Below, one piece after another: positions 33,296 to 41,926 of a DNA stretch of 64,000 nucleotides; position 1 is the first letter of the stretch; the number at the start of each line of letters is the position of its first letter. Source of the stretch: G965237725 sp965237725. Lineage in GTDB: Bacteria > Pseudomonadota > Gammaproteobacteria > Arenicellales > Poriferihabitantaceae. Below the pieces are notes generated by a model. The model made no database searches, was not told the DNA's origin, and saw only the letters and a program-made list of their open reading frames with translations. Location: assembly GCA_965237725.1 (NCBI GenBank), contig OZ250151.1, positions 3,720,001 to 3,784,000 of the forward strand, in the 5' to 3' direction. A program made the position numbers and the translations under genes.

Positions 33296-34465
33296 ATGAC
33301 TAATGCAATCACCCCTGATGGTCCGCTAAAGGATTTGATTGTGGTGGATTTGACCCGGGTGCTTGCAGGACCTTATCTGACCATGTTGCTTAGCGATATG
33401 GGTGCACGAGTTATCAAGGTTGAGATTCCCGATGGCGGAGATGACGCTCGTCATTTTGGCCCATTTGTGGAAGATGAATCTGCCTATTTTGCTTCGGTGA
33501 ATCGAGGAAAACAAAGTATTGCCCTGGATTTAAAAAATTCTGATGACCGTGTGATATTCGAAAAGCTGCTGACTAAGGCAGACATGTTAGTAGAAAACTT
33601 TCGCGCAACGGCGTTGGAAAAACTGGGTTTTGGCTGGAACGTATTGCAAAAACTGAACCCCCGTTTGATTTATGCCGCGGTGTCTGGATTTGGACACACT
33701 GGACCCTACAAAGATCGACCAGCTTATGACATGGTGGTTCAGGGGATGGGGGGCATCATGAGTCTGACCGGAAGCGATTCATCCCAACCGGTCAGGGTGG
33801 GGACTTCCGTAGGGGATATAACCGCGGGATTATTTGGACTGTCTGGGGTACTTGCTGCATTGTACGACAGGGAGAAGAGTGGTAAGGGAATTAAAGTTGA
33901 CATCGCCATGCTGGATTGCCAGGTGGGTATTCTTGAGAATGCCATTAGTCGGTATTTTGCCGAAGATGTTGTGCCTGGTCCCATGGGTTTGCGCCATCCT
34001 TCCATAACCCCGTTTTCCGGGCTGAAAGCCAAGGGCGGAGAATATCTAATAATAGCCGCAGGCAATAACGGATTGTTTGCCAGATTATGCGATGTGCTGG
34101 ATCTAAGAGAATTAGTTGACGACGAGCGGTTCAATAACAATAGTGCTCGAACCCTGAATAATGAACAGTTGTATCCTTTGCTTGAACAGGCGCTTCAAAT
34201 ACAGTCGGCGAGTGAATGGCTGGAACTGCTTCAGGCCGCGGGGGTTCCCTGTGGACCCATAAACCACGTCGGCCAGGTGGTTGCTGATCCCCAGGTCGCG
34301 GATCGTAATATGATTGTAACCGCGGTGTCTGAAACGGGGGTTGAGTTCAAAATGGCGGGTAATCCGATCAAGTTTTCCAACTATGAAGATCCGTCGACAC
34401 GCCCCGCAGTCCCGGCGCTGGATCAGCACAGAGCAGATATCCTTGAATTTCTCGACCAGGAATAG
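33296..34465 (+). CDS. class III (CaiB/BaiF) CoA-transferase
   Basis: A 389-residue family III CoA-transferase. The N-terminal motif DLTRVLAGPYLTMLLSDMGA and the following RVIKVEIPDGGDDAR are characteristic. The catalytic Asp is probably D145 in RPAYDMVVQG. The family moves CoA between carboxylates (formyl-CoA:oxalate, carnitine, succinyl-CoA types). The start is 3 nt after the Rieske gene stop, so the two are tightly coupled. It may activate the acid produced by the oxygenase. Confidence 0.9.
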   Translation: MTNAITPDGPLKDLIVVDLTRVLAGPYLTMLLSDMGARVIKVEIPDGGDDARHFGPFVEDESAYFASVNRGKQSIALDLKNSDDRVIFEKLLTKADMLVENFRATALEKLGFGWNVLQKLNPRLIYAAVSGFGHTGPYKDRPAYDMVVQGMGGIMSLTGSDSSQPVRVGTSVGDITAGLFGLSGVLAALYDREKSGKGIKVDIAMLDCQVGILENAISRYFAEDVVPGPMGLRHPSITPFSGLKAKGGEYLIIAAGNNGLFARLCDVLDLRELVDDERFNNNSARTLNNEQLYPLLEQALQIQSASEWLELLQAAGVPCGPINHVGQVVADPQVADRNMIVTAVSETGVEFKMAGNPIKFSNYEDPSTRPAVPALDQHRADILEFLDQE

Positions 34466-34730
34466 CGACCTGGCACAGCGACCAGCTTGGTGCTAAATTG
34501 AAATTGAGTGGAATAAATAAGATCTACTGATAGGGCGAATTATCCAAAAACCCCGTAACCGCCATACTTATTCTAGTTAACTATCCGCGCCATAACTGCG
34601 ATCCAATCCTGTTTAACGGCAATTAATTTCACTTTATCGGGAAAAAAACCCCGTCTGTCGAATAAATTTGTAATTGGATTTCATTCTGTGTCCAATAGCT
34701 TACTAGTTACATTAAATTAGAAATAACTCA

Positions 34731-34765
34731 TAATTAAGCATGAGCAAATTAGCATGAGCGAAAGT
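34731..34765 (+). repeat. 14/15-nt direct repeat containing the start codon and a leader ORF
   Basis: TAATTAAGCATGAGC (34731-34745) is followed by AAATTAGCATGAGC (34746-34759). The second unit holds the ATG (34754) of the next gene. The first holds an upstream ATG at 34740 whose five codons (MSKLA) end at the TGA that overlaps 34754. No Shine-Dalgarno is visible. Confidence 0.7.
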
Positions 34766-35209
34766 CAGCCTATAGCCAATGTAATGGCAATAAATTTGCC
34801 TGATCGGGAAATGCAGGGCATCCTTGGAATTTTGTTTCAAAGTCAAAGCAGGGATCAGGGATATCGCTTGGTTTGGCACGCAAAACTGGATACTGTAAGT
34901 GTGTTGCTAATTGATGCCGAAAACAAAAAACTAGTTAAAAAATGGCAAAACTATGCGGCGCAAAAAGATTGCCCACCGCTGGTGTATATCTGTAACGAAG
35001 ATGCCACTGCATTGACGCCGGATATGCTAAAAAGGGCTTGTACCAGACCCATTAAAAATCACAAGTTACTAGATGTTCTCGATAGTGTGCTAGGCAAGGT
35101 GAGTCGAAAGGTGGCCCCTCCCGTAGTATACGATATTTACGATGAACTCGATGAGCTCGATGATCAATTTGTTATGGTTAAATCCTCCTCCTCCTCCGCT
35201 GCTGCATAA
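34754..35209 (+). CDS. CheY-like (response-regulator-type) hypothetical protein
   Basis: A 151-residue protein. An alpha/beta arrangement (VSVLLIDAENKKLVKKWQNY, PPLVYICNEDATAL, then RACTRPIKNHKLLDVLDSVL) resembles a degenerate receiver domain. A Thr and a Pro-Ile-Lys near the switch are seen, but the phospho-accepting Asp is not assured. The tail is acidic (DELDELDD) and Ser-rich (SSSSSAAA). It is preceded by the 14-nt repeat with a leader ORF. Function unknown. Confidence 0.55.
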   Translation: MSESQPIANVMAINLPDREMQGILGILFQSQSRDQGYRLVWHAKLDTVSVLLIDAENKKLVKKWQNYAAQKDCPPLVYICNEDATALTPDMLKRACTRPIKNHKLLDVLDSVLGKVSRKVAPPVVYDIYDELDELDDQFVMVKSSSSSAAA

Positions 35210-35278
35210 AGAGCCCATAGTCCCCAGGCAACAATTTTTCAACCCACGGCAATGGGCAAAAATGCCAGAAAAAAATCC

Positions 35279-35327
35279 AGTGTAGCCGCTCGAATCGGTC
35301 AAAATTTAGTTTGCCGTTGGCTACACT
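35279..35327 (+). terminator. long hairpin downstream of the CheY-like gene
   Basis: AGTGTAGCC (35279-35287) and GGCTACACT (35319-35327) can pair as a 9-bp stem with a 31-nt loop, ending before GAATTTC. It may be a terminator or attenuator-like structure; no T-run follows. Confidence 0.45.
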
Positions 35328-35400
35328 GAATTTCATAAAGTTTGATGTTGTTGTGTTATTTGAGCATGAGAGTGCGCTAAAATCTACGCCAGCTCACTAG

Positions 35401-35432
35401 ATCACAAGATCAAGAGATCAAAAGATCCAATG
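35401..35432 (+). repeat. four 8-nt near repeats upstream of a Rieske oxygenase gene
   Basis: ATCACAAG, ATCAAGAG, ATCAAAAG and ATCCAATG follow each other without gaps, 33 bp before the start of the Rieske gene. They may be an operator or a slippage tract. Confidence 0.65.
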
Positions 35433-35464
35433 ATTTCCGCTGATCCTCTGGAGAATTATCAATT

Positions 35465-36640
35465 ATGCCAACAAATTCACAAACCAACGGCAAACTAACT
35501 TTTGACGAATTTAGTGGTCCTTTGGAGCAGCTTACCGGCTTACCCAATGTCGCCTATAACTCATCAGAATTTGCCGAGTTTGAGCGTGACAAGTTGTTGG
35601 CCCGCACCTGGTTCTGTGTCGCCAGCCAGATACAATTACCCAGCGATGGCTGGGTCCACCCTGTAGATATTTACGGGTTGCCTTTGCTGGTGGTACGGGA
35701 TCGAAAATCAGTGGTTCGGGTATTTCATAATGTCTGCTCCCACCGCGGGATGAAACTAGTGGAGCAACCAAAATCAACCAACGGAATAATCACCTGTCGT
35801 TACCACGGCTGGTGCTACCGCGCGGAAGGTGACCTCCACGCCACCCCTCATATCCACGGTGAGGGCAGTCATGAAGACGATCGATTCGATAAATCATTGA
35901 ACGGGTTAAAGGAAGTCCGTAGCCATATTTTTGCTGGCATGATTTTTGTCAATCTCGATGGTAATGCACCGGATTTCGATGAATTCATTAAACCGGTCAC
36001 AGATCAATGGCATGAATTTGATTTTACGAAATACGGACATGGCGGATCAGATTCGATCTGGGAAATCACTTTGCAGGGTAACTGGAAATTCGCCCAGGAA
36101 AACCATGTAGATGGTTATCATTTGCCCTTTGTTCATCCCGGACTCAACAGCTACTCACCACTCCGAAATCATGAACCCATGGTCATCGAAGGTTCTGCTG
36201 CGGGGCAGCGCAGTATAGGACAAGACCATGCTGGCGCAATTGGTGATGAACAATTACCCCTTTATCCCGGACTAAGCAAACCCTGGTATAAAGGCCAGGC
36301 CGAGTTTCTCAGTATTTATCCCAATATTATGATTGGGGTTCAGGCGGATCATGTCTGGACGGTGTACCTGATTCCAATATCTGCGGATCAGACATTCGAG
36401 CGAATGGATTTGTATTATTTTGGAGAAGGTGCAACGGAATCTAAATACACCACACTGCGTAGTAACAACCGCGATCGTATGCTCGAAATCTATGAAGAAG
36501 ATCGTGAAATGGTTGAAGGCATGCAAAAGGGTCGGCAGTCACCGGCGTTTAAAGGTGGCGCGCTATCACCCCATATGGACAGACCAGCCCATTGTTTTAA
36601 CCGCATTATCGCCCAAGCTGTGATGGATGCCCTGGGCTAA
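35465..36640 (+). CDS. Rieske non-heme iron oxygenase, large (alpha) subunit
   Basis: A 391-residue oxygenase. The Rieske centre is C91-x-H93 and C111-x2-H114 (CSHRGMKL, CRYHGW). The catalytic iron His residues are H219 and H224 in DGYHLPFVHP, with D216 as the usual bridging Asp. It is a solitary alpha subunit related to choline or betaine monooxygenase-type enzymes. No reductase gene is in the neighbourhood. The upstream region has the 8-nt tandem repeats and an AATTATC/AATTATG pair at the start. Confidence 0.9.
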   Translation: MPTNSQTNGKLTFDEFSGPLEQLTGLPNVAYNSSEFAEFERDKLLARTWFCVASQIQLPSDGWVHPVDIYGLPLLVVRDRKSVVRVFHNVCSHRGMKLVEQPKSTNGIITCRYHGWCYRAEGDLHATPHIHGEGSHEDDRFDKSLNGLKEVRSHIFAGMIFVNLDGNAPDFDEFIKPVTDQWHEFDFTKYGHGGSDSIWEITLQGNWKFAQENHVDGYHLPFVHPGLNSYSPLRNHEPMVIEGSAAGQRSIGQDHAGAIGDEQLPLYPGLSKPWYKGQAEFLSIYPNIMIGVQADHVWTVYLIPISADQTFERMDLYYFGEGATESKYTTLRSNNRDRMLEIYEEDREMVEGMQKGRQSPAFKGGALSPHMDRPAHCFNRIIAQAVMDALG

Positions 36641-36724
36641 TAGTTTTACCCAATCGAAAATTTTAGTGGTTCGCTGACAACTGATTTCCCTAGATGTTCC
36701 ATCGATAATCCTTACCATTTTGTA

Positions 36725-37312
36725 TTGAAATCTTTTTGCGGTTCCAGGGTCTCAACGACAATTAGAACTTCCAGGTGCCACAAATTGTTTATCAACCAAC
36801 TAGTCGATCACAACATATCAATTCTGCTTCACGCCGATGAATTGCTGAGAGATCTGGGTAACGATGGGTTTACTTATGAAAATAATCCTGCAAATTCATC
36901 GTCAATAGGCATGCACGTTCGGCATGTGATTGACCACTATTTAAGTTTCATGCGAGGTATTCGAACCGGGACCATCGACTATGATGATCGTGAGCGAAAT
37001 CCGAGATACGAGAAACATTTACTTATTGCGCGTAACAAATTGCACAAAATTTGCCAGTCCCTTGAGAAATGTAAAGTTGCTAAGAATCATCCTGCTAGAT
37101 TTAGTGATAGTGAGTTGTCAGTTTCATGTGATTTGCTGGCCCAGAGAACCAAAGCAAAAACATCTATTGAGCGCGAACTGGTGTTTTTACACAGTCATGC
37201 GATTCATCACTTTGCGCTCATACGCATGCTCCTTAATCAACAGAGCAAGATCACAGACCAACACTTTGGTGTTGCACCATCAACAATAGCCCACCGTGCT
37301 GCGGCGGGCTAA
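36725..37312 (+). CDS. DinB-family protein
   Basis: A 195-residue DinB-like four-helix-bundle protein. Metal-ligand-like His residues are in GMHVRHVIDHYLSF and HSHAIHHFALIRML, spaced as in the DinB/YfiT superfamily. Members serve as thiol-dependent transferases or detoxification enzymes. The start is a TTG; no earlier ATG exists, and the first 25 residues look poorly conserved, so the true start may be internal. Confidence 0.8.
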   Translation: MKSFCGSRVSTTIRTSRCHKLFINQLVDHNISILLHADELLRDLGNDGFTYENNPANSSSIGMHVRHVIDHYLSFMRGIRTGTIDYDDRERNPRYEKHLLIARNKLHKICQSLEKCKVAKNHPARFSDSELSVSCDLLAQRTKAKTSIERELVFLHSHAIHHFALIRMLLNQQSKITDQHFGVAPSTIAHRAAAG

Positions 37313-37336
37313 TAAACTGAAAACCATTTATACGAT

Positions 37337-38737
37337 ATGAAATCGACAGTCATAACGATATTAGCAATCCTTGTATTTCAGTTCTCGGTCGTTCCTCAGA
37401 TTTACGGACAAGACGAACAGGATCAATCTCAGGCAGACGCCCAACAAATTTCACGGGATGTGGCGTCAACACATTTCATTGGTTTGTTCTTTACCGATGG
37501 GCAGAAGCTTCAGGATCATTTAACATTTATTACTGAAAACTGGCAGCCTGGATTTGAGCCCATGGCTCTGGAAATTATTCGAATGGCCAGGCGGATGGAT
37601 GTGATTCAACCGCTAGTTGACCTTCTACGAAAAAATACTAATCAGGGTTATGGCTATTCTCCACGAGCCTGGAACAAGTGGCTTTGGAATAATCCTGAAA
37701 CCAGGTATGAACACTATGCTGAATTTAAATCACTGCTATACCAGCTTATAGATAAGAAGTTTGCTGGATATTTTGATGATCAACGAGAAACCACTATAAG
37801 ATTGGACGAAGTCGTATGGGGCGGGGTTAGTCAGGATGGAATTCCACCGCTTCGTCAGCCGAAAATGATTTCTGCCGGTGCTGCGGATTATCTGGATGAC
37901 GACAATATTGTATTTGGTATTGAGATTAATGGTGATGCCCGAGCCTATCCCAATCGAATTCTTGCCTGGCATGAGATGTTTATAGATGAAATTGGTGGTA
38001 CAGAATTTGCGGGGGTTTACTGCACGCTGTGTGGCGCTGTGATTTTGTATGAGACCCATCACAATGGCATTAGACATGAACTGGGCACCAGCGGATTTTT
38101 GTATCGTTCGAATAAATTGATGTACGACAAGACAACTCAGTCGTTGTGGAATACCACTTGGGGTGAGCCCGTAGTGGGGCCATTGGTCGGAAAAGGTATT
38201 CGATTGAAACGAAGTTATGTGGTTACCACAACCTGGGGTGAATGGCGGCGGCGGCATCCACAAACTACTGTGTTGTCATTGGATACAGGTCATGATCGCG
38301 ACTATGGAGAAGGGGTCGCTTATCAACAATATTTTGCCACGGATGAATTAATGTTTGATGTGCCAAAATCAGATAACCGCCTGAAAAACAAAGATCAAGT
38401 CCTGGCTTTGGTGTATCCGGAATATAGCCAGGATACATTGGCGATTCACGCAGATTATTTATCTAAGAATCCCGTGTATCACGATTCATTGGGTGAGTTG
38501 AATTTTGTGGTACTGACAGATAGTTCGGGAGCGAATCGGGTTTACGATCCAGAGGATATTGAAATTGTAAAATTTGATGGCGACAGTACTGCAATGGATA
38601 GCGATGGGAATCATTGGCGCATGGAAGAGCATGGTTTGATCAACAATGAAGGTCGCACGTTAATCCGATTGGCGGCACATCGTGCATTCTGGTTTGGCTG
38701 GTATGCGGCAAATAACCAGACTCGATTGGTGTTTTAG
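37337..38737 (+). CDS. DUF3179 domain-containing secreted protein
   Basis: A 466-residue protein with a signal peptide (about 1-24). DUF3179 is visible in VFGIEINGDARAYPNRILAW, GVYCTLCGAVILYE, LGTSGFLYRSNKLMYD and SLWNTTWGEPVVGPL. A Cys pair in YCTLC may bind a cofactor. The function of the family is unsettled. The gene is 24 nt after the DinB gene on the same strand and starts with ATG. Confidence 0.88.
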   Translation: MKSTVITILAILVFQFSVVPQIYGQDEQDQSQADAQQISRDVASTHFIGLFFTDGQKLQDHLTFITENWQPGFEPMALEIIRMARRMDVIQPLVDLLRKNTNQGYGYSPRAWNKWLWNNPETRYEHYAEFKSLLYQLIDKKFAGYFDDQRETTIRLDEVVWGGVSQDGIPPLRQPKMISAGAADYLDDDNIVFGIEINGDARAYPNRILAWHEMFIDEIGGTEFAGVYCTLCGAVILYETHHNGIRHELGTSGFLYRSNKLMYDKTTQSLWNTTWGEPVVGPLVGKGIRLKRSYVVTTTWGEWRRRHPQTTVLSLDTGHDRDYGEGVAYQQYFATDELMFDVPKSDNRLKNKDQVLALVYPEYSQDTLAIHADYLSKNPVYHDSLGELNFVVLTDSSGANRVYDPEDIEIVKFDGDSTAMDSDGNHWRMEEHGLINNEGRTLIRLAAHRAFWFGWYAANNQTRLVF

Positions 38738-38816
38738 CGTCAAATAGAAAAGCTGGGGTATTCTTAGCGCATCCCGTAGTCCTGGCAATTTATATTCTAT
38801 AGAATAGGGTTCGATT

Positions 38817-39725
38817 ATGAGTGAACATTTATTTAGCCCACCTTTAACGTTTTTGAACCTAAGGTTTTCCACTGACTTCGCTGATGCCGATGTGGCCATT
38901 CTTGGTGTTCCCTATGACTGCGCTCGGGATATGATACGGTTCGGGCCGCGACTGGGGCCCAATGCGGTACGCCATAGCTCGGTGCTCACCGCAAAGTTAA
39001 TGCGAGATGCCAACCCCTCACCATTCGATCGTTTTAACGTGATTGATGCAGGCAACGTCAACCTGTCTCTCGAAGATATTAAGCAGGCTTTCGATCAGAT
39101 TGAGAAAGCGATGAATGAAATTCTCAAGAATAATTGCATTCCGATAGCAGTGGGTGGCGATGGTGCGGTGAGTCTTCCGCAGATGCGTGCGCTTAACAAA
39201 CATCATGGACAATTTGCAGTACTACACTTCGATGCCCATACCGATGCCTGGCCGGTTGATCCTGATCACGAGTTCACCAATGCCAACCAGTTCACCCATG
39301 CGGTAACAGAAAAGCTGATTGATATGGATGCGGCTATCCATCTCGGTACTCGTGGGCCAATCAATGCCAATAATGCAATCGAGCATGCCCGGGGCATGGG
39401 ATATGAAGTCATTCCATTTGACGAGTATCGGCAATGGGGCGAGGAAAAGGCCATTGAACACCTGAGAAAACGAGTAGAGGGTAAACCCGTTTTTATTTGT
39501 TATGACATGGATTTCTTTGATCCATCCGTTGCGCCGGGTGTGGCGACGCCAACACCCGGTGGTGCAATGCCTGCTGAAGGCATTGCACTACTTCGGGGTA
39601 TGAAAGGATTAAATATTATTGCAGTGGATATCAACACAACCACACCCATACATGACCCATCTGGTGCCACAGGCCACCTGGCTGCATCTCTTGTGGCCGA
39701 AAGCCTGGGAATTCTTGGCGGATGA
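38817..39725 (+). CDS. ureohydrolase-fold (arginase/agmatinase family) protein lacking a metal His
   Basis: A 302-residue arginase/agmatinase-fold protein. Metal ligands D139, H141, D143 (FDAHTD) and D230, D232 (YDMDFFDP) are kept. The usual GGDHS motif reads GGDGA at 113-117, so the first metal-binding His is Gly116. The substrate-contacting Glu of the arginase VxE motif is also absent (AVDINTTTP). It may be inactive, use a different metal site or act on another substrate. Guanidino hydrolysis should not be assumed. It is near the phosphagen kinase and 2-ketoarginine-decarboxylase-like genes. Confidence 0.85.
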   Translation: MSEHLFSPPLTFLNLRFSTDFADADVAILGVPYDCARDMIRFGPRLGPNAVRHSSVLTAKLMRDANPSPFDRFNVIDAGNVNLSLEDIKQAFDQIEKAMNEILKNNCIPIAVGGDGAVSLPQMRALNKHHGQFAVLHFDAHTDAWPVDPDHEFTNANQFTHAVTEKLIDMDAAIHLGTRGPINANNAIEHARGMGYEVIPFDEYRQWGEEKAIEHLRKRVEGKPVFICYDMDFFDPSVAPGVATPTPGGAMPAEGIALLRGMKGLNIIAVDINTTTPIHDPSGATGHLAASLVAESLGILGG

Positions 39726-39798
39726 ACCACCAAATTCTGGTGTGATTCCAGATTTATTTACTCAATTTCAGATCACCATGAACTTAAGTGTTGTTCGA

Positions 39799-40797
39799 TC
39801 AGTTGAGGCGGAAGCGAGTACGATACTCTTGAGGCGTGATTCCAACTTGATTAACAAATGCTCGGCGAAATCGACCTTCATTCCCAAAACCGCAGGTTTT
39901 TGCAATTATCTGTGTAGATAAAACAGAATTTTCCAACTTTCCTTTTGTTGACTCGATTCTGATTTTTTCGATACTCTTGGCCGGCGTAATTCCAATTGTT
40001 CTTTTGTACAAACGGTAAAATGTTCGTTGACTCATGTTCATCTGATCGGCCAATCGATCAATTGACAAATCCGAATTAAGATTTTTTTGGATCCAATGGT
40101 GTAATTCGGTAAATAGACCCAATTTATCTCGCGTTTGATTATACAACGGCGTACTAAATTGAGATTGCCCTCCAGACCGCTTCAAATAGACGACTAATTC
40201 TCGGGCTGTTTCTAGCGAGGCTTGATGCCCCAAGTCTTCTGCGACTATAGCAAGCGCTAGATCAATCCCCGCTGAAATTCCGGCTGATGTCCAAACACCT
40301 TTGTCATTTATATAGATTGGATCACATTCTACAGTAACAGCGGGATATTCTCTCTGAAACTGCTCAACAGCTCTCCAGTGAGTAACTGCTCTTTTTCCAT
40401 TGAGAATTCCAGTCTCTGCAAGAATGAATGAACCTGTACAGACTGAACCAATACGATGGCTACCTGGGAAAACGGTTTCCGTAAACCATGTAATAAATTC
40501 GAAATCCTTTATGACCTTGTGCACACCGGATCCACCGGCGACTAACAGGGTATTTTCACCAACAGGTAACTGAGATAGTTTGGCGGTATTTAGACAAACG
40601 CCGCTATTGGATTCCACTAACCCGCCAACTTTTGAAACAACAGAAACCTTATATTCGATGGTTGAATTCGATTGAATATCATTAGCTTCTGTGAATACTT
40701 GGACAGGGCCAGCAACATCTAAAATATTAAAGCCGTCATAAGTAATCATAAAAACATTAATTTGTTTTTTTATTATTTTGGCAGGAATTGAACGCAT
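39799..40797 (-). CDS. GlxA-type transcriptional regulator (DJ-1/PfpI domain plus AraC HTH)
   Basis: A 332-residue regulator. The N-terminal PfpI/DJ-1 domain carries C120 in VCTGSFILAETG, and the C-terminal part (about 230-332) is an AraC double helix-turn-helix (LSIDRLADQMNMSQRTFYRL, then GFGNEGRFRRAF). GlxA-like proteins sense small metabolites and activate amine or osmolyte catabolism genes. It is divergent from DUF1272 and a PfpI gene. The shared PfpI signature suggests control of its neighbours. Confidence 0.9.
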   Translation of the reverse strand: MRSIPAKIIKKQINVFMITYDGFNILDVAGPVQVFTEANDIQSNSTIEYKVSVVSKVGGLVESNSGVCLNTAKLSQLPVGENTLLVAGGSGVHKVIKDFEFITWFTETVFPGSHRIGSVCTGSFILAETGILNGKRAVTHWRAVEQFQREYPAVTVECDPIYINDKGVWTSAGISAGIDLALAIVAEDLGHQASLETARELVVYLKRSGGQSQFSTPLYNQTRDKLGLFTELHHWIQKNLNSDLSIDRLADQMNMSQRTFYRLYKRTIGITPAKSIEKIRIESTKGKLENSVLSTQIIAKTCGFGNEGRFRRAFVNQVGITPQEYRTRFRLN

Positions 40798-40861
40798 ATT
40801 GTCATTTATGCCACAATAGTGTTTATTAATCTACTTACTCCATAAATTTCGAGAAAATAAA

Positions 40862-41146
40862 ATGTTAGAACTTAGACCTAATTGTGAGTGCTGTGACAAA
40901 GACCTACCACCTGATTCAATGGAAGCAATGATTTGTTCATTTGAATGCACATTTTGTACTTCGTGCATTACCAATATTTTCTATAACATGTGTCCAAACT
41001 GTGGCGGCAATTCGTTACCTAGACCAACGCGCGTAGGTGGGGCGTTGGAACGCAACCCGGTATCTTCAGATAAGCGAATTCTCAGTAATTACGAAATAAA
41101 AATCGTGAATGGCGAAAAAACCGTAGTGCGGAATAGAATTTCCTAA
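40862..41146 (+). CDS. DUF1272 domain-containing Cys-rich protein
   Basis: A 94-residue protein with a Cys-rich N-terminus (CECCDKDLPPDS, CSFECTFCTSC, CPNCGGNS), which probably binds two zinc ions. DUF1272 proteins are found near PfpI and oxidoreductase genes in proteobacteria. Its function is unknown. The 94-nt gene pair layout, with GlxA regulator on one side and PfpI on the other, suggests a small regulated unit. Confidence 0.85.
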   Translation: MLELRPNCECCDKDLPPDSMEAMICSFECTFCTSCITNIFYNMCPNCGGNSLPRPTRVGGALERNPVSSDKRILSNYEIKIVNGEKTVVRNRIS

Positions 41147-41165
41147 TCACCAAAAATTCTCAGCT

Positions 41166-41777
41166 ATGAAACTAAGTGTTGGTGTTGTCTTATTTGAAGG
41201 TTTTGAACTATTAGATGTATTTGGTCCGCTCGAAATGTTTGGTTTGTTGCCGAAACAATTTTCCATTTCTCTCGTTGGGGAGCAAGAAGGATGTATTACG
41301 AGTGCACAAGGGCCTCGATCTGTAGTTGATCATAAATTTAGTGAAAAAATCTCCTACGACGTATTGCTTGTTCCTGGTGGTCAAGGGACTAGATCGGAAA
41401 TTAATAACCCTATTTTACTAGAATGGTTAAGAGATCAGGCCCGCAGTGCAAAATTTGTCACTTCTGTTTGTACCGGCAGTGCATTACTAGCTAAAAGTGG
41501 AATTCTGGATGGTAGAAATGCAACAACCAATAAGCGCGCCTTCCATTGGGTAAGATCCCAGGGGGAAAACGTGAATTGGATATCTCAAGCAAGATGGGTA
41601 GAAGATGATAAGTTTTTTACAGCATCGGGTGTTTCAGCAGGAATCGATATGACATTAGGGTTAATTCAGAACATTCTTGGCAGAGAAATAAGTGAGGAAG
41701 TTGCTGATTGGGCAGAATACGAATGGCACTCTGACCCGACCTGGGATCCATTTGCAAAGAAAAACAACTTAGTTTGA
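41166..41777 (+). CDS. DJ-1/PfpI family protein
   Basis: A 203-residue DJ-1/PfpI protein. The N-terminus SVGVVLFEGFELLDVFGP contains the conserved Glu11, and the nucleophile is C102 in TSVCTGSALLAKSG. It resembles isonitrile hydratase-type members. It is 19 nt after DUF1272, and the pair is divergent from the GlxA regulator. The stop codon lies in the first copy of a 20-bp tandem duplication. Confidence 0.88.
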   Translation: MKLSVGVVLFEGFELLDVFGPLEMFGLLPKQFSISLVGEQEGCITSAQGPRSVVDHKFSEKISYDVLLVPGGQGTRSEINNPILLEWLRDQARSAKFVTSVCTGSALLAKSGILDGRNATTNKRAFHWVRSQGENVNWISQARWVEDDKFFTASGVSAGIDMTLGLIQNILGREISEEVADWAEYEWHSDPTWDPFAKKNNLV

Positions 41778-41805
41778 CTTAGAAGAACTTAGTTTGACTT
41801 AGAAG
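41766..41805 (+). repeat. perfect 20-bp tandem duplication at a gene end
   Basis: AACTTAGTTTGACTTAGAAG occurs twice in a row without a mismatch. The first copy contains the stop codon of the PfpI gene, so the second restores a downstream copy of the same stop context. Confidence 0.85.
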
Positions 41806-41926
41806 AGTATTTATATCCTACGGCATTATTCACGGGCACCTTTTTATCTAGCTAAAACCAAATCTAATTATTGTCCGTTAAATTTCGGGCTTGTAATCGA
41901 TCCCATGGCTATTCTATACTTGAATT

